The notes beneath the pieces were generated by a model. That model worked only from the letters and a program-made list of their open reading frames with translations, made no database searches and had not been told where the DNA came from. The position numbers were made by a program, and so were the translations under genes. Positions 1 through 7,981 of a DNA stretch of 64,000 nucleotides are shown one piece after another (within the stretch, counting starts at the first letter, position 1; every line of letters starts with the position of its first letter). The stretch spans positions 124,001 to 188,000 of the forward strand of contig SVLJ01000003.1 of the NCBI GenBank assembly GCA_015067995.1, written 5' to 3'. This stretch comes from Oscillospiraceae bacterium (GTDB lineage: Bacteria > Bacillota > Clostridia > Oscillospirales > Oscillospiraceae).

Positions 1-1344
1 TGCAATGTTGTCGATCATGAATCCCGCCATGTTTACAGGATCTTTAGCAGAGGAGTACGGAGGTGCATAGGCCAGGTCCAGATTTTTCAGCTGGGTAGCT
101 TTCAGACCTGCGTGAATGGCAGTAGCCAGCACATCGATCCGCTTGTCCACTCCCTCATAGCCTACGATCTGGGCACCTAACAGGCGGTAGGTCTTCTTTT
201 CAAAGACCACCTTCATGGTCATCAGCTTTCCGCCGGGATAATAACCTGCGTGGCTCATGGGGGACAGGATCACCTTATCCACATCGAGACCGGCCTTTTT
301 CGCGTTGATTTCGTTGATGCCGGTGGTGGCCGCAGTTATATCAAATATCTTGATGACGCTGCTTCCCTGAGAACCCAAATAGCGGCTGTCACCACCGCAG
401 ATATTGTCCGCGATGATGCGCCCCTGCTTGTTGGCGGGGCCTGCCAGAGAGATCAGGGCATCCTCGCCGGTGACATAGTGCTTTACCTGCACCGCATCGC
501 CTGCGGCATAGATATCGGGCACAGAGGTCTCCATCCGGTCGTTGACCACGATGCTGCCTTTGATGCCCAGCTCCAGGCCTGCTTCTTTTGCCAATGCGGT
601 GTCCGGAGTGACGCCGATGGCCAGCACTACCATATCTGCGTGGAGAGGGGCGTTGTCCTTCAACAGTACATCCACACCGCCGCCGTTCTCCTCAAATCCC
701 TCCACAGTATAGCCGAGGGCCAGCTTCACACCGTGTCTACGCACCTCCGCGTGGATAAAGGATGCCATATCCGCATCAAAGGGATTCATCAGCTGCTTCG
801 GGCGCTGGACGATGGTGACTTCCATGCCAAGCTCCCGCAGATTTTCCGCCAGTTCCAGACCGATAAAGCCGCCGCCTGCCAAAACAGCAGACTTTGGATT
901 ATTTTTGTTGATGTACTCTTTGATCCGGAAGGTGTCCTCCACTGTGCGCAGGGTGAACAGCCTGTCCAATCCAACGCCGGGGAGCCGTGGCTGGGTAGGC
1001 TTCGCGCCGGGAGACAGGATCAGTTTGTCGTAGCTCTCCTCAAATTCCTCGCCGGTTTCCAGATTTTTTACGGAAACTGTTTTTCTGTCCGGGTGAATGG
1101 CTGTCACTTCGTGGCGAACCTTCACATTCACGCGGAAACGTGAGAAGAAACTTTCCGGTGTCTGAAGTGTCAGTTCTTCGGAATGGGTAATGACATCGCC
1201 GATGTAGTAAGGCAGACCGCAGTTTGCGTAGGAAACAAAGCCTGAGCGCTCGAACACTACGATCTCCGCCTGCTCATCCAGTCTGCGGATTCTTGCTGCG
1301 GCTGTGGCTCCGCCTGCCACACCTCCTACGATCACAACTTTCAT
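1..1344 (-). CDS. CoA-disulfide reductase family FAD/NAD(P)-dependent oxidoreductase (3' end outside window)
   Basis: Pyridine-nucleotide-disulfide oxidoreductase of the CoA-disulfide reductase/NADH oxidase/polysulfide reductase group. The protein opens with a Rossmann FAD motif (GGVAGGATAAARIRR, residues 7-21) and has the single redox-active cysteine of this group in SYANCGLPYY (Cys42). A second nucleotide-binding GGGFIGLELAE and the FAD-contact stretch IYAAGDAVQV follow. About 448 codons are visible and the frame runs off the left edge, so a C-terminal rhodanese domain, common in this family, cannot be excluded. The ATG at 1344 lies directly beside the stop of the upstream rhodanese gene, so the two are co-transcribed and probably act together on persulfide or CoA-persulfide. 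The exact substrate is an inference. Confidence 0.88.
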   Translation of the reverse strand, partial: MKVVIVGGVAGGATAAARIRRLDEQAEIVVFERSGFVSYANCGLPYYIGDVITHSEELTLQTPESFFSRFRVNVKVRHEVTAIHPDRKTVSVKNLETGEEFEESYDKLILSPGAKPTQPRLPGVGLDRLFTLRTVEDTFRIKEYINKNNPKSAVLAGGGFIGLELAENLRELGMEVTIVQRPKQLMNPFDADMASFIHAEVRRHGVKLALGYTVEGFEENGGGVDVLLKDNAPLHADMVVLAIGVTPDTALAKEAGLELGIKGSIVVNDRMETSVPDIYAAGDAVQVKHYVTGEDALISLAGPANKQGRIIADNICGGDSRYLGSQGSSVIKIFDITAATTGINEINAKKAGLDVDKVILSPMSHAGYYPGGKLMTMKVVFEKKTYRLLGAQIVGYEGVDKRIDVLATAIHAGLKATQLKNLDLAYAPPYSSAKDPVNMAGFMIDNIA

Positions 1345-1665
1345 TCAGACCTCCACGTTCCCCGCATAAGCGGCAATGCCGCCAATATTGTTTACATTGG
1401 TATATCCCATACGCTGCAGCAGACCGGCAGCCTGACGGCTTCGGGCACCGGAGTAGCAATAAACAAATAGTGCCGTATCTTTATTTTCCGCAACAGAAGC
1501 GACCTTGTCAATGGCTTGTAATGGAACGTTTTTGCTGCCGGGGATATGGCCGCCTCTGTATTCTTCCGAGGTACGGACATCCAACAGAACAGCGCCGGGA
1601 GTGGCTGTATATTCCTGTACACCCTGATTGATATCGGCCTGTTTGAAGAAATCAAAGAATCCCAT
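1345..1665 (-). CDS. single-domain rhodanese-like sulfurtransferase
   Basis: A 106-residue single rhodanese domain. It shows the family's LLDVRTSEEYRGGHIPGS segment and the active-site loop CYSGARS, whose first cysteine (Cys70) would carry the persulfide, then the C-terminal GYTNVNNIGG motif. The ATG at 1665 is preferred over the in-frame GTG at 1671 because GGAGGA lies 6 bases upstream of it. No signal peptide is visible, so it is probably cytosolic. Its stop codon abuts the start of the CoA-disulfide-reductase-like gene, which fits a sulfane-sulfur relay. The physiological thiol acceptor is not shown by the sequence. Confidence 0.9.
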   Translation of the reverse strand: MGFFDFFKQADINQGVQEYTATPGAVLLDVRTSEEYRGGHIPGSKNVPLQAIDKVASVAENKDTALFVYCYSGARSRQAAGLLQRMGYTNVNNIGGIAAYAGNVEV

Positions 1666-1754
1666 TGTCACTCCTCCTTGTTTTTTTCTTTATGGCTTTA
1701 CTATAGATGGATGTTGGTTATGTTTCCGTGATGACATCACCTAAACTGTACTCT

Positions 1755-1873
1755 CACTCGCCACCAGATACCGTTTCGCCCGGCCAGTCGAGGATGCCGC
1801 CGAACTCTACGATATTCGTATAGCCCGGTGCCGCCGGTTTTTCGGCGGCCTGCTTACTGCGAAAAACATGAAA
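1755..1873 (-). pseudogene. rhodanese C-terminal remnant
   Basis: Read on the minus strand this stretch encodes the end of a second rhodanese domain (GYTNIVEFGGILDWPGETV, then a stop at 1755-1757). There is no start, no active-site cysteine loop and no N-terminal half. The motif matches the usual rhodanese ending, so this is a truncated gene fragment upstream of the intact rhodanese gene. It may be debris of a duplicated sulfurtransferase or of an excised element. Confidence 0.6.
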
Positions 1874-2089
1874 AAAGGAGCGGGTTGCATTTTAAGTGTA
1901 TATAGTTTATCATGTTTTCATCCGTTTGAAAAGTTGGTTTTGCGCAACGGTTTCCTGCCTCACGTCCCGACCCACAACAGGAAAAAGTGGGGCGGGAAGG
2001 AAAGGGTACGAGAGCAGGTTTGTGCGAAAATTCCCCGGAGGAAAGCCGACAAGAGGGCTGGAAAGCAGTGATTTGAGAGTTTGGGCACT

Positions 2090-2135
2090 CTTCGTAATCC
2101 GTAGATCGCCGGTTCGAATCCGGCCATCAGCTCCA
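2090..2135 (+). pseudogene. tRNA-Thr(CGT)-like 3' half, possible attachment site remnant
   Basis: From the anticodon loop (TTCGTAA) to the CCA end this matches the 3' half of a threonine tRNA. There is a perfect T arm (GCCGGTTCGAATCCGGC) and an acceptor strand CATCAGC followed by TCCA. The 5' half cannot be folded: upstream sequence gives at best a four-pair acceptor stem and no D arm, and the anticodon stem does not pair. A run of identity that starts in the anticodon loop and ends at the tRNA 3' end is the usual footprint of tyrosine integrases. I call it a tRNA fragment, not a working gene. Confidence 0.5.
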
Positions 2136-2137
2136 GC

Positions 2138-2169
2138 CCGCCGTGAACCTGGTTCGCGGCGGTTTTTTT
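2138..2169 (+). terminator. intrinsic terminator behind the tRNA-like sequence
   Basis: Eleven-pair stem CCGCCGTGAAC / GTTCGCGGCGG with a CTG loop, followed directly by seven T. It sits three bases after the CCA of the tRNA-like sequence, as expected for a former tRNA gene terminator. Confidence 0.8.
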
Positions 2170-2196
2170 ACAGAGTTCCCAGCAAGGAGGTTTCCT

Positions 2197-2613
2197 ATGG
2201 CTTTTGAAAAATCCTGCGGCGCGGTGGTGTTCACCCGTGTCGGCGGCGAGCTCCGCTATGTGCTGGCCCAGTCCCTGCGGGGGCATTACGGCTTTCCCAA
2301 GGGCCATGTGGAGCCGGGTGAGACAGAGACGGAGACGGCGCTCCGTGAAATCTATGAGGAAGTACATCTGCGGCCTGTCCTGCTGGACGGCTTTCGGGAG
2401 CTCAGCGAATATACGCTGCCCGGAACGGAGATCCAGAAGCAGGTGGTGATCTTTCTGGGCGAATACCACGACCAGCAGATCCGTCCCCAGAAGGAAGAAT
2501 TGAAGACCGCTTTTCTGGCGTCATATTCGCAGGCGCTGACCCTGCTGCCCTACGAAAATGACCGGCGGATATTAGCCGCGGCCCATGCGTTCCTGACAGC
2601 GCACGGCAATTAA
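2197..2613 (+). CDS. NUDIX hydrolase, Ap4A-hydrolase type
   Basis: A 138-residue NUDIX protein, the usual size of bis(5'-nucleosyl)-tetraphosphatases. The Nudix box runs from Gly36 to Leu58 (GHVEPGE ... LREIYEEVHL) with the metal-binding REIYEE core intact; the usual glycine near its end is His57. The N-terminal KSCGAVVFTR and YGFPKGH are typical of the asymmetric Ap4A hydrolase branch. It probably cleaves dinucleoside polyphosphates in the cytoplasm; RNA 5'-end pyrophosphohydrolase activity is an alternative. The ATG at 2197 is set by an AAGGAGG seven bases upstream. It stands alone between two terminators. Confidence 0.88.
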   Translation: MAFEKSCGAVVFTRVGGELRYVLAQSLRGHYGFPKGHVEPGETETETALREIYEEVHLRPVLLDGFRELSEYTLPGTEIQKQVVIFLGEYHDQQIRPQKEELKTAFLASYSQALTLLPYENDRRILAAAHAFLTAHGN

Positions 2614-2621
2614 AAAACGGA

Positions 2622-2658
2622 AGCCCTCTCGACGCGGAATGCGTCGGGAGGGCTCTTT
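2622..2658 (+). terminator. intrinsic terminator of the NUDIX gene
   Basis: Fourteen-pair stem AGCCCTCTCGACGC / GCGTCGGGAGGGCT with one wobble and loop GGAAT, followed by CTTTTG. Confidence 0.85.
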
Positions 2659-2722
2659 TGTCTTCCGGTGGTTGTATTTCTCGAAAAAGTTCCGGTTTTC
2701 TGCGTTTATACCGGTAAAAATC

Positions 2723-2751
2723 TTGCAATACAGGTTAGAATATGGTAAATT
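2723..2751 (+). promoter_or_regulatory. sigma-A type promoter of prfC
   Basis: TTGCAA (2723-2728) and TAAATT (2746-2751) with a 17-base spacer, 39 bases before the prfC start and behind the upstream terminator. Confidence 0.55.
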
Positions 2752-2790
2752 AATTTAGTTTGATACTAATGCATAGAAGGAGAAAGCATT

Positions 2791-4371
2791 ATGGCTGGCC
2801 TTATGGAAGAAATCAACCGGCGGCGGACATTCGCCATCATTTCCCACCCGGACGCCGGTAAAACCACACTGACGGAAAAGTTCCTGCTGTACGGCGGCGC
2901 CATCGCCCAGGCGGGCGAGGTCAAGGGCAAGCGTGCCCGCGCCGCCACCTCCGACTGGATGGAGATCGAGAAGCAGCGCGGCATTTCCGTCACCTCCTCG
3001 GTGATGCAGTTCCAGCACGACGGCTTCTGCATCAACATTCTGGATACCCCCGGACATCAGGATTTCTCCGAGGATACCTACCGCACCCTCATGGCGGCGG
3101 ACAGCGCCGTCATGGTCATCGATGGCGCCAAGGGCGTGGAGCCCCAGACCCGGAAGCTGTTCCGCGTCTGCGCCATGCGCAACATACCGATCTTCACTTT
3201 CATCAACAAGATGGACCGTGAGACACGTGATCCGCTGGAGCTGTGCGAAGAGGTGGAGCGTGAGCTGGGCATCGACACCTACGCCATGAACTGGCCCATC
3301 GGCTGCGGCAAGGAGTTTCAGGGCGTCTACGATCGTGAGCGGGAGAGTATCCTCTTCTTCGACGCTGAGGGCAAGGGCCGCAAGGCCGTCATGACTGAGG
3401 TGGCGCTGGAAGACCCCGCGCTGGACGATATGATCGGCGAAGCCAAGGCCGCTACCCTCCGGGAGGAGGTGGAACTGCTGGGCGCAGGCCGAGACTTCGA
3501 CATGAAGGCGGTCCGCAGCGGCAAGCTGTCCCCGGTATTCTTCGGTTCGGCACTGACCACCTTCGGCGTGGAGCCCTTCCTGAAGGAGTTCCTGCGGATG
3601 ACCACCGCCCCCCTGCCCCGCACGGCGGATGTGGGCGAGATCGACGTCTTCTCCGATGACTTTTCCGCCTTCGTGTTCAAGATCCAGGCCAACATGAACA
3701 AGGCGCACCGTGACCGTCTGGCCTTCATGCGTATCTGTTCCGGCAAGTTTGACCGTGACAGGGAATATTTCCACATGCAGTCCGGCAAGAAGATGCGCCT
3801 CAGCCAGCCTCAGCAGATGATGGCTGCCGAGCGTGAGATCGTGGACGAGGCCTACGCCGGCGACATCATCGGCGTGTTCGATCCCGGTATCTTCTCCATC
3901 GGCGACACCATCACCGTCCCGGCGAAGAAGTTCAGATATTCCGGTATCCCCACCTTCGAGCCGGAGCATTTCATGCGTGTCAGTCCCAAGGACACCATGA
4001 AGCGCAAGCAGTTCATGAAGGGTACCGAGCAGATCGCTCAGGAGGGTGCTATCCAGATCTTCAAGATCCCCGACGCCGGTCTGGAGGAGGTCATCGTGGG
4101 CGTGGTGGGCACGCTGCAGTTTGATGTGTTTGAGCATCGTATGCGCAACGAGTACGGCGTGGAGATGCGCATGAGCGGTATGCCCTATGACCATCTGCGC
4201 CGCATCAGCGCCTGCCCCGGCGACCCCCGGGAGCTTATGATGTGTACCGGCAGCAAGCTGCTGGAGGACTTCAAGGGCAATTACCTCATCGCGCTGGACG
4301 GCGAGTGGTCCGTGGGCTTCCTGACCAAGCACAACCCCGGTCTGGAGTTCGCCGACTCCCTGTCTGTGTAA
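2791..4371 (+). CDS. prfC: peptide chain release factor 3 (RF3)
   Basis: A translational GTPase of 526 residues, the normal RF3 length. The G1 loop HPDAGKTT is at residues 19-26, DTPGH at 85-89 and NKMD at 139-142. RF3-specific features are the SDWMEIEKQRGISVTSSVMQF switch region and a C-terminus ending in a LEFADSLSV-type segment. RF3 uses GTP to recycle RF1/RF2 from the ribosome after termination. The ATG at 2791 follows GAAGGAG. It is followed after ten bases by a metal-binding lipoprotein gene that may be read through. Confidence 0.96.
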   Translation: MAGLMEEINRRRTFAIISHPDAGKTTLTEKFLLYGGAIAQAGEVKGKRARAATSDWMEIEKQRGISVTSSVMQFQHDGFCINILDTPGHQDFSEDTYRTLMAADSAVMVIDGAKGVEPQTRKLFRVCAMRNIPIFTFINKMDRETRDPLELCEEVERELGIDTYAMNWPIGCGKEFQGVYDRERESILFFDAEGKGRKAVMTEVALEDPALDDMIGEAKAATLREEVELLGAGRDFDMKAVRSGKLSPVFFGSALTTFGVEPFLKEFLRMTTAPLPRTADVGEIDVFSDDFSAFVFKIQANMNKAHRDRLAFMRICSGKFDRDREYFHMQSGKKMRLSQPQQMMAAEREIVDEAYAGDIIGVFDPGIFSIGDTITVPAKKFRYSGIPTFEPEHFMRVSPKDTMKRKQFMKGTEQIAQEGAIQIFKIPDAGLEEVIVGVVGTLQFDVFEHRMRNEYGVEMRMSGMPYDHLRRISACPGDPRELMMCTGSKLLEDFKGNYLIALDGEWSVGFLTKHNPGLEFADSLSV

Positions 4372-4381
4372 GGTGCGCTGC

Positions 4382-5323
4382 ATGAGAAGAACACTGATGT
4401 GCCTTGTGCTGGCGCTGGCACTGGTGCTGCCTCTTGCCGCCTGCGGCGGTGACGGCGGCAGCGATGACGGACGGCTGACGATCATCGCCGCCAACTTTCC
4501 CGGCTACGACCTGACACGCGCCGTCACCGGCGATCTGGCAGAGGTGAAGCTGCTGCTGCCTCCGGGAACGGAAAGCCATTCCTATGAGCCGACGCCCCGC
4601 GACATTCTGATGGTGCAGAACTGCGACCTGTTCGTATATCTGGGGGGCGAGTCCGACGCGTGGGTGGACACCATCCTGAACTCGCTGGACAAGCCGGTGA
4701 GAAAGCTGCGGATGATAGACTGCGTGCCCACTCTGGAGGAGACGCCTCTGGAGGGCATGGAGCACGACCATGACCACGGCCATGGACAGGTGATGGAGGT
4801 GGACGAGCATGTGTGGACGTCCCCTGTCAACGCCGGGAAGATCGCGGAGCAGCTCTGCGCAGAGCTGGGCGCCATGGATGCTGCCAACGCCGCAGCCTAC
4901 ACCGCAAATGCCGATGCGTTCGCTGCGGAGCTGAAGGAGCTGGACGGGGAGATCCGTGCGTATGTGAAGTCCGTCGCCGATCCGGTGATGGTCTTCGGTG
5001 ACCGGTTCCCCCTGCGTTACTTTGCCCATGAATACGGCATCACCTGCTACGCCGCATTCCCCGGCTGCTCCACCCAGACGGAGCCCTCTGCCGCCACCAT
5101 CGCCTATCTCACCGATCTGGTGAAGGAAAAGAGGCTTTCCACCGTCTATTATATTGAGTTTTCCAATCATCTGGTGGCGGACAGCATTGCCGAAGCCACC
5201 GGTGCGAAAACGGCGCTGTTCCACAGCTGCCACAACGTTTCCAAGCAGGAGCTGGATGACGGTGTGACCTATCTCACCCTCATGCGCGGCAATCTGGAGA
5301 CGCTGAAGGAGACCATGAAATGA
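4382..5323 (+). CDS. zinc/manganese ABC transporter substrate-binding lipoprotein (ZnuA/TroA family)
   Basis: A 313-residue extracytoplasmic solute-binding protein of the metal (cluster A-I) family. It starts with a lipoprotein signal (MRRTLMCLVL ... VLPLAAC, lipid-anchored at Cys21). Metal-ligand regions are visible: ESHSYEPTP with a histidine, a His-rich loop EHDHDHGHG around residue 125, DEHVWTSP, and a later FGDRFPLRYF. The His loop favours zinc. ATG 4382 is preferred; a GTG at 4373 in the same frame would add three residues but neither start has a strong ribosome site. No permease or ATPase gene is adjacent, so it is an orphan binding protein here. It ends at a bidirectional terminator. 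Confidence 0.88.
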   Translation: MRRTLMCLVLALALVLPLAACGGDGGSDDGRLTIIAANFPGYDLTRAVTGDLAEVKLLLPPGTESHSYEPTPRDILMVQNCDLFVYLGGESDAWVDTILNSLDKPVRKLRMIDCVPTLEETPLEGMEHDHDHGHGQVMEVDEHVWTSPVNAGKIAEQLCAELGAMDAANAAAYTANADAFAAELKELDGEIRAYVKSVADPVMVFGDRFPLRYFAHEYGITCYAAFPGCSTQTEPSAATIAYLTDLVKEKRLSTVYYIEFSNHLVADSIAEATGAKTALFHSCHNVSKQELDDGVTYLTLMRGNLETLKETMK

Positions 5324-5328
5324 ACCAG

Positions 5329-5355
5329 GAGGTGTGCCATCGGCACACCTCTTTT
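5329..5355. terminator. terminator between convergent genes
   Basis: Ten-pair stem GAGGTGTGCC / GGCACACCTC with a three-base loop and TTTT on the plus side. It separates the metal-binding lipoprotein from the convergent OB-fold gene. Confidence 0.75.
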
Positions 5356-5360
5356 GGCGT

Positions 5361-5963
5361 TCATTCGGCCTCCTCCAGAAACTGCATCACCGACACCTCG
5401 TAGGCGGTGCGCTCACAGGCACCCTCTTCGGTGACCTTGGTGTAGAGCCGACTCTGGATGCGTCCTTCCAGCTCCACCGGCGCGCTTACCGGCAGCGCGG
5501 CGGCGTCCATGGCCAGCCTCCCCCACACGATCACCGGCAGATAGTCCGTCCTGCCGTAGCGCCGGGGCACCGCCAGCATCAGATCGCAGATACTGCGGCC
5601 CAGCGGCGTCCGGCGCAGGATGGGTGGTTTACATAATCTTCCGGAGAGGCGGATGCGGTTGCAGGGCTCACCTTGACAGGGCAGCAGCGTCTGCACATGG
5701 ATGCTGAGCACCAGACGCCGCCCTTGCTGGCTGCGGTTGTTGAAGGAGCGCAGCTGCCCCTGCAGGCGCAGAGCCTGCCCCGGGATCACCTGCGCGGTCA
5801 TATGCTCCGGGATCAGCACCGGCAGCGTGTCCTGCTGGCCGGAGAGCCGGGGGATCTCCATGAAGAAGCGGTAAAAGCGGGTATTGTGGTTTTCGTGGGA
5901 GAAGGCGGGAGTGTCCAGTACCAGACCTTCCAGCTCCACCTCGTTGCGGCTGATGTCGCTCAT
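5361..5963 (-). CDS. SSB-like protein with two OB folds
   Basis: A 200-residue protein that looks like two consecutive OB-fold units. The first (about residues 8-95) has VELEGLVLDTPAF ... RFYRFFMEIPRLSG. The second (about 100-198) has the more recognisable SSB pattern LSGRLCKPPILRRTPLGRSI ... DYLPVIVWGRLA and then a VELEGRIQSR strand. It lacks the acidic DDDIPF-type tail of canonical SSB. Single-stranded DNA binding is inferred from fold only; it resembles the accessory 'single-stranded DNA-binding protein' annotations common in Oscillospiraceae. It is monocistronic, and the start follows a GGTGCG-like site. Confidence 0.65.
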   Translation of the reverse strand: MSDISRNEVELEGLVLDTPAFSHENHNTRFYRFFMEIPRLSGQQDTLPVLIPEHMTAQVIPGQALRLQGQLRSFNNRSQQGRRLVLSIHVQTLLPCQGEPCNRIRLSGRLCKPPILRRTPLGRSICDLMLAVPRRYGRTDYLPVIVWGRLAMDAAALPVSAPVELEGRIQSRLYTKVTEEGACERTAYEVSVMQFLEEAE

Positions 5964-6106
5964 AGCTGCGCACCTCGTTTGTCGGCAGATGGCCGGTTTG
6001 TTTGTGACAGTCTATGAACGGCCCGTCCCGTTGAGAACTCTTTTCAAACGAATAATTTCGGAGTATACTATACAGAAGAAAATGAGTACCGGAAAAGGAG
6101 GAGCCT

Positions 6107-7402
6107 ATGGCAAACATTCTGGACTATCTGGACTGGCGGGGCGACCTGACGCTGCGGCAGGACCCCTTCAACGAGGTGGACAATCTTCTGCTGTCGGAGC
6201 TGTCCTTTGTGGATTTCCGTGGCATCGTGCCGGAATTCACCGGCGTCAGCGTGCCGCTGCGGGAGGCGGCGGATGCGTATTTCGCCCGCTATCCGCAGGG
6301 TGAGAAGATCGATATGGGCGTGCTGGTGCCGGAGGCCATTCCGGAGATGCTGCGGAAGATGGCGGATACTCCGCGCTTTGCGGACATGCGCCTTGGCTGC
6401 TGCGTGGATCATCTGGATGTGGAGCGGGGCGAACAGTTTGCGGCGCTGGCGGTGGAGCTGGGGGACGGCTCGGTGTATCTTGCCTTCCGGGGTACAGACG
6501 ATACGCTGGCAGGCTGGAAGGAGGACTTTCTGCTGGCCTGCATGCCGGAGGTGCCCGCCCAGAAGAAGGCACTGGAATATGTGCGGCTGGCGGCGGGGAT
6601 GTATCCCCGGCGGAAGCTGCGGCTGGGCGGACACTCCAAGGGCGGCAATCTGGCGGTGTACGGCGGCGTGTTCTGCCCACCGTCTGTTCAGCGGCGCATC
6701 GTGCAGGTGTACTGCAACGACGGCCCCGGATTCCACGAGTCGCTGCTGGCGCTGCCGGAGTACCGGCGGCTGGAGGAGCGCATCGTATCCATCGTGCCCC
6801 GGTGCTCCATTGTGGGTATGCTGCTGGAGCATGGGGATGACTATACCGTAGTACCCAGTGACCAGCTGGGCTTTTTCCAGCACGACGGGTTTTCATGGCA
6901 GGTGCTGGGAAACCGCTTTGTAAAGGTGCCGGAGGTCTGCAGCGAACTGCCGATCATTGAGCGTGAGCTGCAGCAGTGGCTGCAGGAGCGGCCTGTGGAG
7001 CAGCGGCGTCAGTTTGTGGAGGCGCTGTTTGATGTGCTGGGCGCTTCCGGCGCTGTGACCCTGTCTGACCTTCGGGACGGCAACCTGAAGGACACCGTCA
7101 CCATGCTGCGTGCTGTTCAGGCGCTGGATAAGGAAACCCGGGAGGGGGTTGCCTCCTTTGTGAGCCTGATGTTCCGCGGCAACCTGCGTCTGATGGCGGA
7201 CGAGATCCGGGAGGAGACGGAGAAAAAGGCGGATCAGCTGAAGGAAAACCTCCGGCAGGCGCTGGAGGAGACCGGCAGAAAAACCGGGGAAAAGACGGAG
7301 CAGCTGAAGGAGAGCCTCCGTCAGGCGTGGGAGGAAACGGAGAAGAAAACGGAAGAAACCGTCCGCAGGATCGGTTTGAAAAAAGACAAAAAGGACAACT
7401 GA
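6107..7402 (+). CDS. DUF2974 (Mbeg1-like) alpha/beta hydrolase with amphipathic C-terminal tail
   Basis: A 431-residue protein of the lipase-related DUF2974 family. The opening NILDYLDWRGDLTL and PFNEVDNLLLSELSFVDF are typical of the family. The nucleophile elbow is LGGHSKGGN near residues 174-181, with Ser in GHSKG, and CNDGPGFHE follows where the family has its second conserved block. After about residue 360 the protein becomes a charged helical tail with near-repeats (EETEKKADQLKENLRQALEE, KTEQLKESLRQAWEE), which looks like an amphipathic or coiled-coil segment. There is no signal peptide. The start has GGAGGAG seven bases upstream. Lipid or ester substrate is unknown. Confidence 0.75.
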   Translation: MANILDYLDWRGDLTLRQDPFNEVDNLLLSELSFVDFRGIVPEFTGVSVPLREAADAYFARYPQGEKIDMGVLVPEAIPEMLRKMADTPRFADMRLGCCVDHLDVERGEQFAALAVELGDGSVYLAFRGTDDTLAGWKEDFLLACMPEVPAQKKALEYVRLAAGMYPRRKLRLGGHSKGGNLAVYGGVFCPPSVQRRIVQVYCNDGPGFHESLLALPEYRRLEERIVSIVPRCSIVGMLLEHGDDYTVVPSDQLGFFQHDGFSWQVLGNRFVKVPEVCSELPIIERELQQWLQERPVEQRRQFVEALFDVLGASGAVTLSDLRDGNLKDTVTMLRAVQALDKETREGVASFVSLMFRGNLRLMADEIREETEKKADQLKENLRQALEETGRKTGEKTEQLKESLRQAWEETEKKTEETVRRIGLKKDKKDN

Positions 7403-7423
7403 CCTGCCTGCGGGCGGAGAAAA

Positions 7424-7453
7424 GGAGACGTTGCAAAATGCAACGCCTCCTTT
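7424..7453 (+). terminator. terminator between convergent genes
   Basis: GGAG-CGTTGCA / TGCAACG-CTCC stem with one internal mismatch and loop AAA, then TTT. It separates the DUF2974 gene from the convergent acetyltransferase. Confidence 0.65.
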
Positions 7454-7456
7454 CGT

Positions 7457-7918
7457 TTATCGGTGGATGTACATGCGGGAGGGGCGGTCTTCACCGTCGC
7501 CCTGTGCCATGCAGAAAAATTCCCAGCCGTACCGCTCGTAAAAACCGGTGTGGTCGGTGAACAGGTAGACGGGGGAGATACCTTTTGCGCGGAGTTCCTC
7601 CACCGCCATGTTCAGCAGCCGTCCTGCAATGCCCTGACGGCGGTACGCCTCCTCGGTGAACACGGCGCAGACGTTGGGGGTCAGATCCTTCCGGTCGTGG
7701 AAGTCGTTTTCAATGACACCCAGACCGCCGATGATCTGTTCTCCGTCCAGACAGAGATACCAACCGTATTCTGTCTCCCGGCTGCAATAGGCGCTCATGC
7801 AGGCAAGGTATGCCGTCTTGGGCACCCGCCATTTGCTGCTGAACCAGTCCGCGGCGGCATCCATGCGCTCCGGCTGCTCTCTCAAAGTGATGTATCGGTA
7901 AGGAGTCATGGCATTCAT
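7457..7918 (-). CDS. GNAT family N-acetyltransferase
   Basis: A 153-residue GNAT domain protein. The acetyl-CoA pyrophosphate-binding loop is RRQGIAGRLL (about residues 94-103). It is preceded by the beta-4 strand LTPNVCAVFTEEAY and followed by PVYLFTDHTGFYERYGWEF, the usual C-terminal GNAT ending with the conserved Tyr. Substrate is not evident. The start at 7918 is supported by GAGAGGATG upstream on the minus strand. It lies 63 bases downstream of trpB2 with a long inverted repeat in between, so it may be partly co-transcribed. Confidence 0.85.
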   Translation of the reverse strand: MNAMTPYRYITLREQPERMDAAADWFSSKWRVPKTAYLACMSAYCSRETEYGWYLCLDGEQIIGGLGVIENDFHDRKDLTPNVCAVFTEEAYRRQGIAGRLLNMAVEELRAKGISPVYLFTDHTGFYERYGWEFFCMAQGDGEDRPSRMYIHR

Positions 7919-7935
7919 CCTCTCTGGTGACAGAT

Positions 7936-7967
7936 ACAGGCACAGCGGTTTTGCCCGCTGTGCCTGT
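7936..7967. repeat. inverted repeat between trpB2 and the acetyltransferase
   Basis: Thirteen-pair hairpin ACAGGCACAGCGG / CCGCTGTGCCTGT with a six-base loop. Neither side has a convincing T run, so it may be a weak terminator or a transcript-processing hairpin. Confidence 0.45.
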
Positions 7968-7981
7968 TGGCGTTTTGCAAA

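Noticed and set aside
2057-2135. A complete functional tRNA.
   Set aside because: The best fold gives four acceptor pairs, no D arm and an unpaired anticodon stem; only the T arm and 3' acceptor strand are convincing.
2755-4494. A 579-codon minus-strand frame opposite prfC.
   Set aside because: The plus strand encodes an unmistakable RF3 of normal length; the antisense product is low-complexity His/Leu/Gly.
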